A stretch of 37,238 nt of DNA from Geodermatophilaceae bacterium (GTDB lineage: Bacteria > Actinomycetota > Actinomycetes > Mycobacteriales > Geodermatophilaceae), in NCBI GenBank assembly GCA_013695685.1, contig JACCZY010000081.1, forward strand, positions 1-37,238. Direction: 5' to 3'. Shown one piece after another: positions 23,622 to 31,122 of this stretch. Each line of letters starts with the position of its first letter. Within the stretch, counting starts at the first letter, position 1. A program made the translations under genes and the position numbers. The notes beneath the pieces are model-generated. The model had not been told where the DNA came from, made no database searches, and was given only the letters and a program-made list of their open reading frames with translations.

Positions 23622-24476
23622 ATGGCCGACGCCTTCCGCGGTTTTCCTGCGCTCGAGCGCACCCTCGTCCTGGGCGTGCTGAACGTGACCCCCGACTCGT
23701 TCTCCGACGGTGGCCGGTACGCCGACGTGGACGCCGCCGTGCGGCAAGGACTGCAGTTGCGCGCCGCCGGCGCCGACATCGTGGACGTGGGCGGCGAGTC
23801 CACCCGCCCGGGCGCTGACCGGGTCGATGCCGAGGAGGAACTCCGCCGGGTCGTCCCTGTGATGGTCGAGTTGTGCGCTGCCGGAGTGCCGGTGAGCATC
23901 GATACCACGCGTGCCGTCGTCGCCGAGCGGGCGCTGAGCGCGGGTGCTCTGCTCGTCAACGACGTGAGCGGCGGGCAGGCCGACAACAACATGGCCGCAG
24001 TGGTCAAGGCCACCGAAGCGCAGTGGGTGCTCATGCACTCGCGCGGGCACAGCCGGGACATGCACCTGCTGGCGTCGTACGGCGATGTCGTCGCCGAGGT
24101 GCGGGCGGAACTGACCCAGCGGGTGGAGGCCGCGGTCGCAGCCGGCGTCGACGCCGCACAGCTGATCCTCGACCCCGGGCTGGGTTTCGCGAAGGAGCCC
24201 GCGCACAACTGGCAGCTGCTGCACCGTCTCGACCGACTGCATGAGCTGGGGTTCCCGCTGCTGGTCGGCGCATCCCGCAAGAGATTTCTGGGCCGGCTGC
24301 TCGCCGATCCGGACGGAGCCGACCGGCCGGCCGAGGATCGCGACGACGCGACGACCGCAGTGTCTGCGCTGGCGGCGGCGGCCGGCGTCTGGGGAGTCAG
24401 GGTGCACGACGTCAGGGCGACCTGCGATGCGGTGCGGGTCGCGGCCGCCTGGCGAGCGGCCGGGCCGCCGGGATGA
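23622..24476 (+). CDS. folP: dihydropteroate synthase
   Basis: A 284-residue TIM-barrel enzyme that condenses p-aminobenzoate with dihydropterin pyrophosphate, the target of sulfonamides. The two pattern regions are clear: GVLNVTPDSFSDGGRY near the start and VDVGGESTRPGADRVDAEEE at about residues 47-66. GASRKRFLGRLLA near residue 216 has the loop lysine and arginine. ATG 23622 is three bases after the folE stop, and the gene ends with an ATGA overlap into folB. Length is normal for a single-domain DHPS. Confidence 0.97.
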   Translation: MADAFRGFPALERTLVLGVLNVTPDSFSDGGRYADVDAAVRQGLQLRAAGADIVDVGGESTRPGADRVDAEEELRRVVPVMVELCAAGVPVSIDTTRAVVAERALSAGALLVNDVSGGQADNNMAAVVKATEAQWVLMHSRGHSRDMHLLASYGDVVAEVRAELTQRVEAAVAAGVDAAQLILDPGLGFAKEPAHNWQLLHRLDRLHELGFPLLVGASRKRFLGRLLADPDGADRPAEDRDDATTAVSALAAAAGVWGVRVHDVRATCDAVRVAAAWRAAGPPG

Positions 24477-24856
24477 GCGACGTCATCTCGTTGACCGGTC
24501 TCCGGGTCCGCGGGCACCACGGCGTGCACGCCGACGAACGTCGCGACGGCCAGGACTTCGTCGTGGACGTCCGCCTCGAGTTGGACCTGTCGCCGGCTGC
24601 GCGCTCGGACGCCGTCGCCGACACGGTGCACTACGGCGAACTGGCCGAGCGACTGGCCGCTGTGGTGGCCGGCGAACCGGTCGATCTCATCGAGACCCTC
24701 GCCGGGCGGCTGGCTGACGTCTGCCTCGCCGACGCGCGGGTGGAGACGGCGGCGGTGACTGTGCACAAGCCGGCCGCCCCGATCCCGCTGCCGTTCACCG
24801 ACGTCGCCGTGACGATTCGGCGATCCCGCCCCGGCCGAGCGGCTGGGCAGCAGTGA
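24473..24856 (+). CDS. folB: dihydroneopterin aldolase
   Basis: A 127-residue enzyme that splits dihydroneopterin to 6-hydroxymethyl-dihydropterin and glycolaldehyde. RVRGHHGVHADERRDGQDFV carries the conserved glutamate after HGV. DTVHYGELAERLAAVV and VDLIETLAGRLADVCL follow, and the catalytic lysine is in VTVHKPAAPIP near the C-terminus. It overlaps folP by ATGA and folK by GTGA, so the three proteins are translated in tight coupling. Confidence 0.95.
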   Translation: MSDVISLTGLRVRGHHGVHADERRDGQDFVVDVRLELDLSPAARSDAVADTVHYGELAERLAAVVAGEPVDLIETLAGRLADVCLADARVETAAVTVHKPAAPIPLPFTDVAVTIRRSRPGRAAGQQ

Positions 24857-25335
24857 GCCGGGCCGTGCTGTCGATCGGCTCCAACGTCGGCGACCGGGCG
24901 GCACATCTGCGGACGGCGGTCGCGGAGTTCCTCGACGTACTGGTCGCGGCGTCGCCGGTGTACCAGACGCCGGCATGGGGCGGCGTACCGCAGGAGCCCT
25001 ACCTCAACGCCATCCTTCTCGTCGAGGGCGGCCACACGCCAGTGGAGTGGCTCGCTCGTGCTCACCATGGCGAGGCCGCCGGCGGGCGGGAACGTGCGGA
25101 GCGGTGGGGACCGCGGACCCTCGATGTCGACATCGTGCACATCGACGGCATCGTGAGCAGCGCTCCGGATCTGCGCCTGCCGCATCCCCTCGCGCACGAG
25201 CGGGCGTTCGTGCTGCTGCCCTGGCTCGACGTCGACCCGGCCGCAGAGTTGTCCGGCCGTCCCATCCGCGAGTGGCTGTCCACAGTGGACAGTGCAGGAA
25301 TACACCGCTGCTCCGACGTGGACATCCGGCCGTGA
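24853..25335 (+). CDS. folK: 6-hydroxymethyl-7,8-dihydropterin pyrophosphokinase
   Basis: A 160-residue HPPK that transfers pyrophosphate from ATP to hydroxymethyl-dihydropterin, giving the substrate of FolP. It starts AVLSIGSNVGDRAAHLRTAV, has SPVYQTPAWGGVPQEPYLNA, the Mg2+-binding RWGPRTLDVDIVHIDG and the closing LRLPHPLAHERAFVLLPWLD. The start GTG 24853 overlaps folB. The last bases overlap the DUF3180 gene by GTGA. The length and all motifs are complete. Confidence 0.96.
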   Translation: MSRAVLSIGSNVGDRAAHLRTAVAEFLDVLVAASPVYQTPAWGGVPQEPYLNAILLVEGGHTPVEWLARAHHGEAAGGRERAERWGPRTLDVDIVHIDGIVSSAPDLRLPHPLAHERAFVLLPWLDVDPAAELSGRPIREWLSTVDSAGIHRCSDVDIRP

Positions 25336-25799
25336 CGTTCACCCGGATCCGTGACCTCGCCGGCCTGGCTCTCGTGGCTGCGCTGATCTCCTGGCTCGTC
25401 ATCAGGCAGGTGTACGGCGACCTGCCGCCGTTCCCAGCGTACGTGCCCGTGTCCCTCGCCGTCCTGGCGGCCGCGGAGTTCATGCTGGGCTGGCAGTTGC
25501 GCTCCCGCATCGGCCGGCGTCCCGGTACGGCGCCGGTGCAGCCGCTCGTCGCCGCCCGCGCGGTGGCGCTGGCCAAGGCATCGTCACTGGTGGGAGCGGC
25601 GGCAGCGGGTTTCTGGGCCGGCCTGCTCCTGTACGCCATCCCGAATGTCGACTTCCTGGCCGCCGCGGCCGGGGATTCGCGCACCGGGGTGATCGGTGTC
25701 ATCTGCGCCGTTGCGCTGGCGGCTGCAGGCCTGTGGTTGGAGTACAGCTGCCGTGCGCCGGACCAGCCCGGGGACGACGAGCCCGCCCGCCCGGCGTAG
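25332..25799 (+). CDS. DUF3180 integral membrane protein
   Basis: A 155-residue protein with about four hydrophobic segments: DLAGLALVAALISWLVI (about 8-24), a second at PFPAYVPVSLAVLAAAEFML, a third at SLVGAAAAGFWAGLLLYAIP and a fourth at VIGVICAVALAAAGLWLEY. DUF3180 proteins regularly follow folK in actinobacteria, and the GTGA overlap here agrees. The role is unknown; the constant position suggests a link to cell envelope or folate genes, but this is only context. The C-terminus is acidic and probably disordered. Confidence 0.92.
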   Translation: MTFTRIRDLAGLALVAALISWLVIRQVYGDLPPFPAYVPVSLAVLAAAEFMLGWQLRSRIGRRPGTAPVQPLVAARAVALAKASSLVGAAAAGFWAGLLLYAIPNVDFLAAAAGDSRTGVIGVICAVALAAAGLWLEYSCRAPDQPGDDEPARPA

Positions 25800-25867
25800 C
25801 GCCGGCCCTGCTGGGCCACATGCGCGAGCCGCTGGGTCAGACCGCTCCGGCGGTCTCCGGCTCGACC

Positions 25868-26030
25868 CCCGTCGACCGACCGGCGCAGCGCCGCGTGCAG
25901 TGACTCCGGGGTGAGCACACCAAGGAACCGTGACCCGTCGAGTACGGCGACCCAGCCGGCCTCAAGCTGCAGCATCGTTGAGAACGCCGCCTTGAGCGAG
26001 GAGTGGGCGGGAACCCAGGCCTGGAGTTCG
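25868..26030 (-). pseudogene. CBS-domain fragment, probably the tail of an osmoprotectant ABC transporter ATPase
   Basis: The minus strand reads ELQAWVPAHSSLKAAFSTML, QLEAGWVAVLDGSRFLGVLT and PESLHAALRRSVD, a typical last CBS motif of ProV/OpuCA-type ATPases. No start, ATPase domain or first CBS motif is attached. The upstream end runs straight into a plus-strand remnant of another transporter subunit. Either of two frames could close the 3' end, so decay is under way. Confidence 0.65.
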
Positions 26031-26143
26031 ACTCCTTCACCGCTCTGGACGCGGGCGGCCCGCTGATGAAGACCGCTCTGACGACCGGGCAGGTCAGCAT
26101 CGGCCTGGTGTTCTCCTCCGACGGCAGCCTCGCGCAGGGCTAG
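26012..26143 (+). pseudogene. fragment of a glycine-betaine/choline-type substrate-binding protein
   Basis: Forty-three codons read NPGLEFDSFTALDAGGPLMK, TALTTGQVSIGLVFSSDGSL, AQG, then a stop. The segment GGPLMKTALTTGQVSIGLVF resembles the OpuAC/OsmF-type binding protein region. There is no N- or C-terminal remainder. The strand is opposite to the CBS fragment that abuts it, although the two normally belong to one operon. Confidence 0.6.
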
Positions 26144-26177
26144 TACCAGCCGCAGCGGTTCGGCTAGTACCAGCCGC
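26138..26177 (+). repeat. 24-bp-period duplication over the DUF1684 stop codon
   Basis: GGCTAGTACCAGCCGC occurs at 26138-26153 and 26162-26177. The second copy contains the last codons and stop (TAG on the minus strand) of the DUF1684 gene. The first copy lies just beyond it, where it also supplies the stop of the binding-protein fragment. Confidence 0.8.
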
Positions 26178-26781
26178 CGGGAGGCAGCTGCTCCCCGGCG
26201 GCGACACTCGCCTGCAGCCGGTTGCCTGCCGGTGCGAGCGGGCAGCTCCACTGCGGGTTGTAGGCGCACGACGGGTGGTAGGCGAAGTTGAGATCCACGA
26301 CGAGCCGGCCGTCGGTACCGCCGAGATCGGCGCCCTTCACCGTGTCCAGCACGTAGCGACCGCCGCCGTAGGACTGCGCCGATCCTTGGGTGTCCCCGGA
26401 CGACCCGTCGTGCAGTGGGAGGAAGATCCCGCCGCCGTAGGAGTCCAGCCACCACACGTCGAGGCTGCCCAGATCGCCGAGGGTGACCCGGCCGATCCGC
26501 ACGAAGGGGACGGCGCCGTCGGCCGCAGTAGGCACCTCCATCCGGCCGTCCTCGACGCCGCCGTCCAGCTCAGAGACGAAGCGAAGCGAGGGGTCGTACG
26601 GCGCAAAGGGGAGGCTGCGCGCGGCGGCCCGGTCCAGTGGTGAGTCCGGATGTTCGGCGAAGAGCCGGTCACGGCCGGCCCGCCAGCGCTCCCAGGCGCC
26701 GCGAGGATCAGAGTCGCAGGCGCGTACGTCGGCGTACAACCGGGCAACCTCGCGCCGCCAGCCGAGCAGGGTCAGGCTCAT
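26164..26781 (-). CDS. DUF1684 protein
   Basis: A 205-residue protein starting at ATG 26781 (MSLTLLGWRREVARLYADVR); the longer frame from 26823 would overlap the SDR gene start. WRAGRDRLFAEHPDSPL and the segment LPFAPYDPSLRF are family-typical. So are IGRVTLGDLGSLDVWWLDSY, the GGGIFLPLHDGSSG loop, and the C-terminal VVDLNFAYHPSCAYNPQWSC, PLAPAGNRL. DUF1684 proteins have an unknown function. The gene is divergent from the SDR at 26811 with only 29 bases between, so the two probably share a small promoter region. Confidence 0.88.
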   Translation of the reverse strand: MSLTLLGWRREVARLYADVRACDSDPRGAWERWRAGRDRLFAEHPDSPLDRAAARSLPFAPYDPSLRFVSELDGGVEDGRMEVPTAADGAVPFVRIGRVTLGDLGSLDVWWLDSYGGGIFLPLHDGSSGDTQGSAQSYGGGRYVLDTVKGADLGGTDGRLVVDLNFAYHPSCAYNPQWSCPLAPAGNRLQASVAAGEQLPPGGWY

Positions 26782-26810
26782 CGTCGAAGCCTCCCCTATG
26801 GTCGGCTGCC

Positions 26811-27614
26811 ATGAGCACAGCATCGCGGGGAATTCTCGTTACCGGCGCCTCGCGTGGGATCGGCGCGGCGATCGCACGGGCGTTCGCCGAGTGCGGCGAC
26901 CGGGTGGCGGTGCACCATCGAACGGCGACCGACTTGGCCGGGGCGGTGCTCGATTCGCTGCCGGGCGGCGGGCACCTGCTGGTGGGCGCCGACATCGCCG
27001 ACCCGGCCGCCGTCGCGGACATGGTGCAGGCGGCCGTCGACGGCCTCGGCCGGATCGACGTACTGGTCAACAACGCGGCTCTGTACGCCGACCCACCGGT
27101 CACCGGCAGCCGGCGGCTGGGTCATCCGGTGACGGACACGTCGTACGAGGACTGGGTGGCGGTGTGGCGCCGTACGGTCGAGGTCAATCTGCTCGGCACG
27201 GCGAACGTGACCTGGTGCGTGGCGCGGCACATGCTCGCCCTCGACCCGTCCGCCGGGCTGCCCCGAGGCCGGATCGTGAACGTCGGTTCGCGCGGGGCGT
27301 TTCGCGGTGAGCCGGAGGTTCCTGCGTACGGCGCCAGCAAGGCCGGGGTACACGCGATGGGCCAGTCGCTCGCCGTCGCCCTCGGCGCGCACGGCATCGC
27401 CGTCACGTCGGTGGCACCGGGTTTCGTGGCCACGGACATGGCCAGCCACGTCCTGTCCGGGCCCGAGGGAGACCGGGTTCGCGCGCAGAGCCCGTTCGAC
27501 CGCGTCGCCCGCCCGGAGGAGGTGGCCGCCGCCGTCGTCTATCTCGCCTCGCCGCAGGCGGAGTGGGCCGCCGGAGCGGTGTTGGATCTGAACGGCGCTT
27601 CCTACCTGCGCTGA
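26811..27614 (+). CDS. SDR-family NAD(P)-dependent oxidoreductase
   Basis: A 267-residue classical short-chain dehydrogenase. The cofactor motif TGASRGIG is at residues 11-18, and the NNA motif follows in LVNNAALY. The catalytic serine lies in VNVGSRGAF, and Y and K in AYGASKAGVH. The end APGFVATDMASHV and the GAVLDLNGASYLR tail are normal. Substrate and direction of reaction are not predictable; fabG-like carbonyl reductases look the same. The length is slightly above the usual 250 because of a loop near PVTGSRRLGHPVTDTSYEDW. Confidence 0.92.
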   Translation: MSTASRGILVTGASRGIGAAIARAFAECGDRVAVHHRTATDLAGAVLDSLPGGGHLLVGADIADPAAVADMVQAAVDGLGRIDVLVNNAALYADPPVTGSRRLGHPVTDTSYEDWVAVWRRTVEVNLLGTANVTWCVARHMLALDPSAGLPRGRIVNVGSRGAFRGEPEVPAYGASKAGVHAMGQSLAVALGAHGIAVTSVAPGFVATDMASHVLSGPEGDRVRAQSPFDRVARPEEVAAAVVYLASPQAEWAAGAVLDLNGASYLR

Positions 27615-27619
27615 CGCCG

Positions 27620-27671
27620 CTACTTGTCGATGTCACCGACGACGCCTACTTGTCGATGTCACCGACGACGA
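27620..27671 (+). repeat. 26-bp tandem duplication over the nuoD-like stop codon
   Basis: CTACTTGTCGATGTCACCGA followed by CGACGC occupies 27620-27645 and recurs at 27646-27671 with one mismatch. The second copy is the real 3' end of the nuoD-like gene (stop at 27646-27648 on the minus strand). The first copy lies in the 31-bp gap to the convergent SDR gene. Confidence 0.93.
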
Positions 27672-28803
27672 AGAACATCGAGCCGAGGATCGCGACGAGA
27701 TCGGGCAGCAGCGTGCCGGGCAGCACGTCGCCGAGCACCTGCACGTTGTTGAACGACGCTGAGCGGAGTTTGAGTCGCCAGGGCGTCTTGTCACCGCGGG
27801 AGACCAGGTAGTAGCCGTTGATGCCCAGCGGGTTCTCGGTCCAAGCGTAGATGTGACCCTCCGGCGCCTTCACGGTCTTCGGCAGGCGCACGTTCACCGG
27901 CCCGCTCACCGTGGCGAGTCGGTCCAGGCAGGCGTCGGCGAGGTCGAGGGAGACGTAGACCTGCTCGAGCAGGCATTCGAAGCGGGCGTGGCAGTCCCCG
28001 GCGGTACGGGTCACCACCCGCAGCGAGTCGCCCAGTTCGGCGTACCCGAGATACGGCTCATCGCGGCGAAGGTCGATGTCGAGTCCGCTGGCCCGGGCGA
28101 CCGGACCGCTGACGCCGTACCGTACGGCGGTGTCCCGGCCGAGGACTCCGACGCCGACGGTGCGAGCCAGAAAGGTCTCGTTGGAGCGAATCAGCCGGTC
28201 GAGGTCGGGCATCCGACGGCGGACGTCGGCGATTGCTTGCCGTACTCGGCCCGTCCAACCCGCCGGCACGTCGGCCTTGATGCCACCGACCTGATTGAAC
28301 ATAAAGTGCATCCGGCCCCCGGAGGCCTCCTCCATGACCGCCTGGATCGCCTCCCGCTCACCGAAGGCGTAGCGCGCGGGGGGCACGGCTCCGACCTCCA
28401 CCGGATAGCTGCCCAGGAACATCAGGTGGGACAGCACCCGGTTGAGCTCCGCGAGCAGCGTACGCAGCCAGGTCGCCCGCTCCGGCAACTCCAGGCCCAG
28501 CATCCGCTCGACGGCCAGGGCAAGCCCGAGTTCGTTGGAGAACGCCGACAGCCAGTCGTGCCGGTTGGTCAGCACCAGGATCTGCCGGTAATCCCGGACC
28601 TCGAAGAGCTTCTCCGCCCCTCGATGCATGTACCCGACGATGGGTTCGGCGGTGCGCACCCGCTCGCCGTCGAGCACGAGCCGCAGCCGCAGCACGCCAT
28701 GCGTGGACGGGTGCTGCGCGCCGATGTTGAGCACGATGTCTGCTGCCGGCCGGCCCGCTACACCGGCGGCGCCATCTCCGACCCCGACGGTCACCTCTGT
28801 CAC
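27646..28803 (-). CDS. nuoD: NADH-quinone oxidoreductase subunit D-like protein (orphan NuoD paralogue)
   Basis: A 385-residue protein of the 49-kDa subunit family. GTG 28803 is preferred because homology begins around [20 protein letters not shown]; the frame is open to 28866. Family signatures are [40 protein letters not shown], the [20 protein letters not shown] segment and the C-terminal [10 protein letters not shown]. In complex I this subunit helps form the quinone site. No other nuo gene is in the window, and the protein is shorter at the N-terminus than most operon-encoded NuoD. It is therefore probably a stand-alone second copy of unknown role. It reads convergently toward the SDR. 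Confidence 0.9.
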   Translation of the reverse strand: MTEVTVGVGDGAAGVAGRPAADIVLNIGAQHPSTHGVLRLRLVLDGERVRTAEPIVGYMHRGAEKLFEVRDYRQILVLTNRHDWLSAFSNELGLALAVERMLGLELPERATWLRTLLAELNRVLSHLMFLGSYPVEVGAVPPARYAFGEREAIQAVMEEASGGRMHFMFNQVGGIKADVPAGWTGRVRQAIADVRRRMPDLDRLIRSNETFLARTVGVGVLGRDTAVRYGVSGPVARASGLDIDLRRDEPYLGYAELGDSLRVVTRTAGDCHARFECLLEQVYVSLDLADACLDRLATVSGPVNVRLPKTVKAPEGHIYAWTENPLGINGYYLVSRGDKTPWRLKLRSASFNNVQVLGDVLPGTLLPDLVAILGSMFFVVGDIDK

Positions 28804-28855
28804 AACACCTATGGTGCCTGGGCGGTGCTCGCCGGCCCGACGCCGGCCACTCCTG

Positions 28856-28932
28856 GCGACGATCATGAAGACAGGTGGCCCGATTTGCCCGAAATGGCCG
28901 GCTTAGCGTGTCCGGATCTTCATGATCGTCGC
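28856..28932. repeat. 16-bp inverted repeat (45-bp spacer) between yceI and nuoD
   Basis: GCGACGATCATGAAGA (28856-28871) and TCTTCATGATCGTCGC (28917-28932) are perfect reverse complements. The spacer itself contains a smaller hairpin (GGCCCGATTT with AAATGGCC). It lies 3' of yceI and 5' of nuoD on the minus strand, so it could act as a terminator-like hairpin, or be a non-autonomous repeat element. No U-tract is seen. Confidence 0.85.
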
Positions 28933-28981
28933 GGCAGGGCCATCGTCGCCATGGGGGGACGACGGGGAGGGCGAACGGGAG

Positions 28982-29542
28982 CTAGCTCTGGTCGAGCACT
29001 GCCTCGATCTCGAGGTGGATGGAGATCTTGTCGCCGACGACCACGCCGCCGCCGTTCATCGGCATCTTGATGTCCACGCCGAAGTCGTTGCGGTTGATGG
29101 TCGTGCCGGCACTGAAACCGGCCCGGATTCCGCCGTACGGGTCGGGGCCGACGCCACCGAGTTCCAGCGCGAGGGAGACCGGGCGGGTGACGCCGTGCAG
29201 GGTCAGCTCGCCGTCGACCACGTAGTCCTCGCCCTCGGTGCGGACGCCGGTCGAGCGGTAGGTCATCGTGGGAAACTTCTCGACCTCGAAGAAGTCCTTG
29301 GTCCGCAGGTGGTTGTCGCGGTTCGCGTCGCGGGTGTCGATCGAGTCCATGTCGATCTCGGCAGTGACCGAGGAGGTCTGCAGGTCCTCGTTGACGGTGA
29401 TGTCCCCGCGGAAGGTGCGGAAGGCGCCGCGGAGCTTGCTGAGCATGAGGTGCCGGACGGTGAAGGACACCTCGGAGTGCGAGGGGTCGATGGTCCAGGT
29501 GCCGGCCCGCAGGCCCTGCACCGGGGCGATGACAGAGGTCAT
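28982..29542 (-). CDS. YceI-family protein
   Basis: A 186-residue lipocalin-like beta barrel. The start is MTSVIAPVQGLRAGTWTIDP, then SHSEVSFTVRHLMLSKLRGA, the core of the family. FRGDITVNEDL, TRDANRDNHLRTKDFFEVEK, GELTLHGVTRPVSLALELGG and RAGFSAGTTINRNDFGV follow, so the barrel is complete. No signal peptide is visible, so it is cytoplasmic, unlike the E. coli periplasmic protein. YceI proteins bind isoprenoid-like or other lipophilic molecules; the ligand here is unknown. It is divergent from a marR gene with a MarR-type palindrome between them, so control by that regulator is likely. Confidence 0.95.
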   Translation of the reverse strand: MTSVIAPVQGLRAGTWTIDPSHSEVSFTVRHLMLSKLRGAFRTFRGDITVNEDLQTSSVTAEIDMDSIDTRDANRDNHLRTKDFFEVEKFPTMTYRSTGVRTEGEDYVVDGELTLHGVTRPVSLALELGGVGPDPYGGIRAGFSAGTTINRNDFGVDIKMPMNGGGVVVGDKISIHLEIEAVLDQS

Positions 29543-29586
29543 GGTACTCCTTCGATTGAACGGTCAACTAGACTCTAGACTAAGGA

Positions 29587-29602
29587 AGTTGAGACTTCAA
29601 CT
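29587..29602. promoter_or_regulatory. candidate MarR operator between yceI and marR
   Basis: AGTTGA GACT TCAACT is a perfect 6-4-6 palindrome. A half-site TCAACT recurs at 29564-29569 with the same orientation as the right arm. It is placed within 45 bases of both start codons, where a bound dimer could block both genes. Confidence 0.6.
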
Positions 29603-29632
29603 ATTCCCTGGAAACCGGCTAAGGTGGGCACT

Positions 29633-30091
29633 ATGGACGAACCACGGTGGCTCAGCGCGCAGGAAATGCGGGCCTGGCGTGGCTACCTCGGCCTCGTCCG
29701 ACTGCTCGACGACCGGCTCAACCGTGACCTGCAGGGAGAATCCGGCCTAACCCTTGCCGATTACGAGATCCTGGTGCGGCTGTCGGAGGCACCGCAGCGA
29801 CGGTTGCGGATGACCGAACTGGCGCAGGGCGCGATGATCTCCAAGAGTCGGCTGTCGCACCAGATGACCCGGCTGGAGGAGCGTGGGCTGGCTCGCAGAG
29901 AGGGTTGCCCGACCGACCGCCGCGGAGCGTTCGCCGTACTGTCCGACGCCGGGTTCGACGTCCTCGCGGCAGCCGCGCCCGGCCATGTGGCCTCCGTCCG
30001 CCACCACCTCTTCGATCGCCTGACCTCGGAGCAGGTCGAGGCGCTCGGAAAGCTGTCCGATGCCGTGATTGCCGGACTCGGCCGAGAGTAG
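29633..30091 (+). CDS. MarR-family transcriptional regulator
   Basis: A 152-residue winged-helix protein. ATG 29633 is preferred because AAGGTGG lies about five bases upstream; GTG 29624 is the alternative. The recognition region is LTLADYEILVRLSEAPQRRL, RMTELAQGAMISKSRLSHQM and TRLEERGLARREGCPTDRRG, a textbook MarR DNA-binding wing (DRRG). The C-terminal helices (EQVEALGKLSDAVIAGL) form the dimer interface. It is divergent from yceI and probably represses it and itself, responding to an unknown small ligand. Confidence 0.95.
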   Translation: MDEPRWLSAQEMRAWRGYLGLVRLLDDRLNRDLQGESGLTLADYEILVRLSEAPQRRLRMTELAQGAMISKSRLSHQMTRLEERGLARREGCPTDRRGAFAVLSDAGFDVLAAAAPGHVASVRHHLFDRLTSEQVEALGKLSDAVIAGLGRE

Positions 30092-30137
30092 GCACTGCGA
30101 GAGTGCCTTGTAGATAGCGGCAGCCCGGCCGCTTACC

Positions 30138-31016
30138 TCACCCCGGTCTAGTGCGCTCGGCGGCTGCGCCGGCCGTCACCAGCGTCTGCCATTGGGTCTG
30201 CGCCGCCCCCGACCACTGGTCATGCCGGCGGCGAAACAGCGCTCCTGCCTTCCGGCCGGACCATCCGGGGGGCAACAGGGTGGCCGGCAGCGCCGGGTCG
30301 AGCAACGGGAAGCGCCGCCACGCATGGACGAGCTGAATCTGCGAGCGCAGCGTCTCCTGCGGTGACCTCGGCGCAAGCCGGTCGAAGGCGGCCTGAAACT
30401 GGTCGTAGCGACGCTCCAGAGCAGACAGGTCCCATGCCTGCTGGGCCATCCGGATCGGGTCACCGATCTCGGCCGCCCGAGCCACGAACGAACTCGCAGT
30501 GCCTTCCACACCGGCCTCCGCGAGGATCTGCCGCACCTCGTCCTGCCGTTCCGGGTACGGGCTGGCCCACAGACCGGGCGACGGGCTGCCGAGCCCGACC
30601 CAGCCGAGCCGGCTGCGCAGCAGATGCCGCCGGCGCCGGTCGGTCTCCGGAACGCTGACGAGCACGAATAGCCAGCGCCCGTCCCAGTTCTTCGTTACGC
30701 CGTGAAAGCCGTAGATCCGGGCGGCACCTTCGCTGAGCAGGCGGCTACCGGCCGCGGTGAGCTCCCACGCTGCCCGGCGGCCGTGTCGGACCGAGACGAT
30801 CCAGCCGTCGGCTGCGGTCCGCGCCAAGGCCTGCCGGGCCGACTTCTCCTCGACGTCGACCAGCGCGAGCGCCTCGATGAACGCCGACGTCCAGGCCGGT
30901 ACGCCGGGGTCGGCGGGAAGCACGAACTCCCCGAGCACGGTCAGCAGCAGGGACCGCGCGCTGGCCGAGCCGATGCCCTGTCGACGGGTGAGCGCGGGTG
31001 GTACGTCGGCAGGCAC
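30138..31016 (-). CDS. PaaX-family transcriptional regulator
   Basis: A 292-residue protein with an N-terminal winged helix (SARSLLLTVLGEFVLPADPG, then ALVDVEEKSARQALARTAAD, GWIVSVRHGRRAAWELT) and the PaaX C-terminal domain. Segments such as KNWDGRWLFVLVSVPETDRR, RRHLLRSRLGWVGLGSPSPG and LWASPYPERQDEV are diagnostic. PaaX-type repressors control phenylacetyl-CoA or other CoA-thioester aromatic pathways and are released by the CoA ester. Here it is divergent from boxC, so it most likely senses benzoyl-CoA or a related ester. It is not the classical BoxR (a shikimate-kinase-like regulator) of the proteobacterial box clusters. The start is ATG 31016. Confidence 0.93.
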   Translation of the reverse strand: MPADVPPALTRRQGIGSASARSLLLTVLGEFVLPADPGVPAWTSAFIEALALVDVEEKSARQALARTAADGWIVSVRHGRRAAWELTAAGSRLLSEGAARIYGFHGVTKNWDGRWLFVLVSVPETDRRRRHLLRSRLGWVGLGSPSPGLWASPYPERQDEVRQILAEAGVEGTASSFVARAAEIGDPIRMAQQAWDLSALERRYDQFQAAFDRLAPRSPQETLRSQIQLVHAWRRFPLLDPALPATLLPPGWSGRKAGALFRRRHDQWSGAAQTQWQTLVTAGAAAERTRPG

Positions 31017-31061
31017 CTGACACAGTCTAGGGACGGCACTGTGAGGCGTATCGTGCTACGA

Positions 31062-31099
31062 AACCTTGACGTCTGCTTATCAGTTTGTAGAATAAGGTT
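31062..31099 (+). promoter_or_regulatory. boxC promoter with nested inverted repeats, candidate PaaX-type operator
   Basis: TTGACG (31066-31071) and TAGAAT (31088-31093) with 16-bp spacing form a good promoter toward boxC. AACCTT (31062-31067) and AAGGTT (31094-31099) are inverted repeats flanking it, and CTTAT (31076-31080) and ATAAG (31092-31096) nest inside. A dimer bound here would cover -35 and -10. Confidence 0.65.
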
Positions 31100-31122
31100 G
31101 TCGTCGGCCGGAGGTGCGAATC

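Noticed and set aside
22890-24976. Long minus-strand frames opposite folE, folP and folB
   Set aside because: The plus strand carries complete folate enzymes; the antisense frames are GC-bias artefacts.
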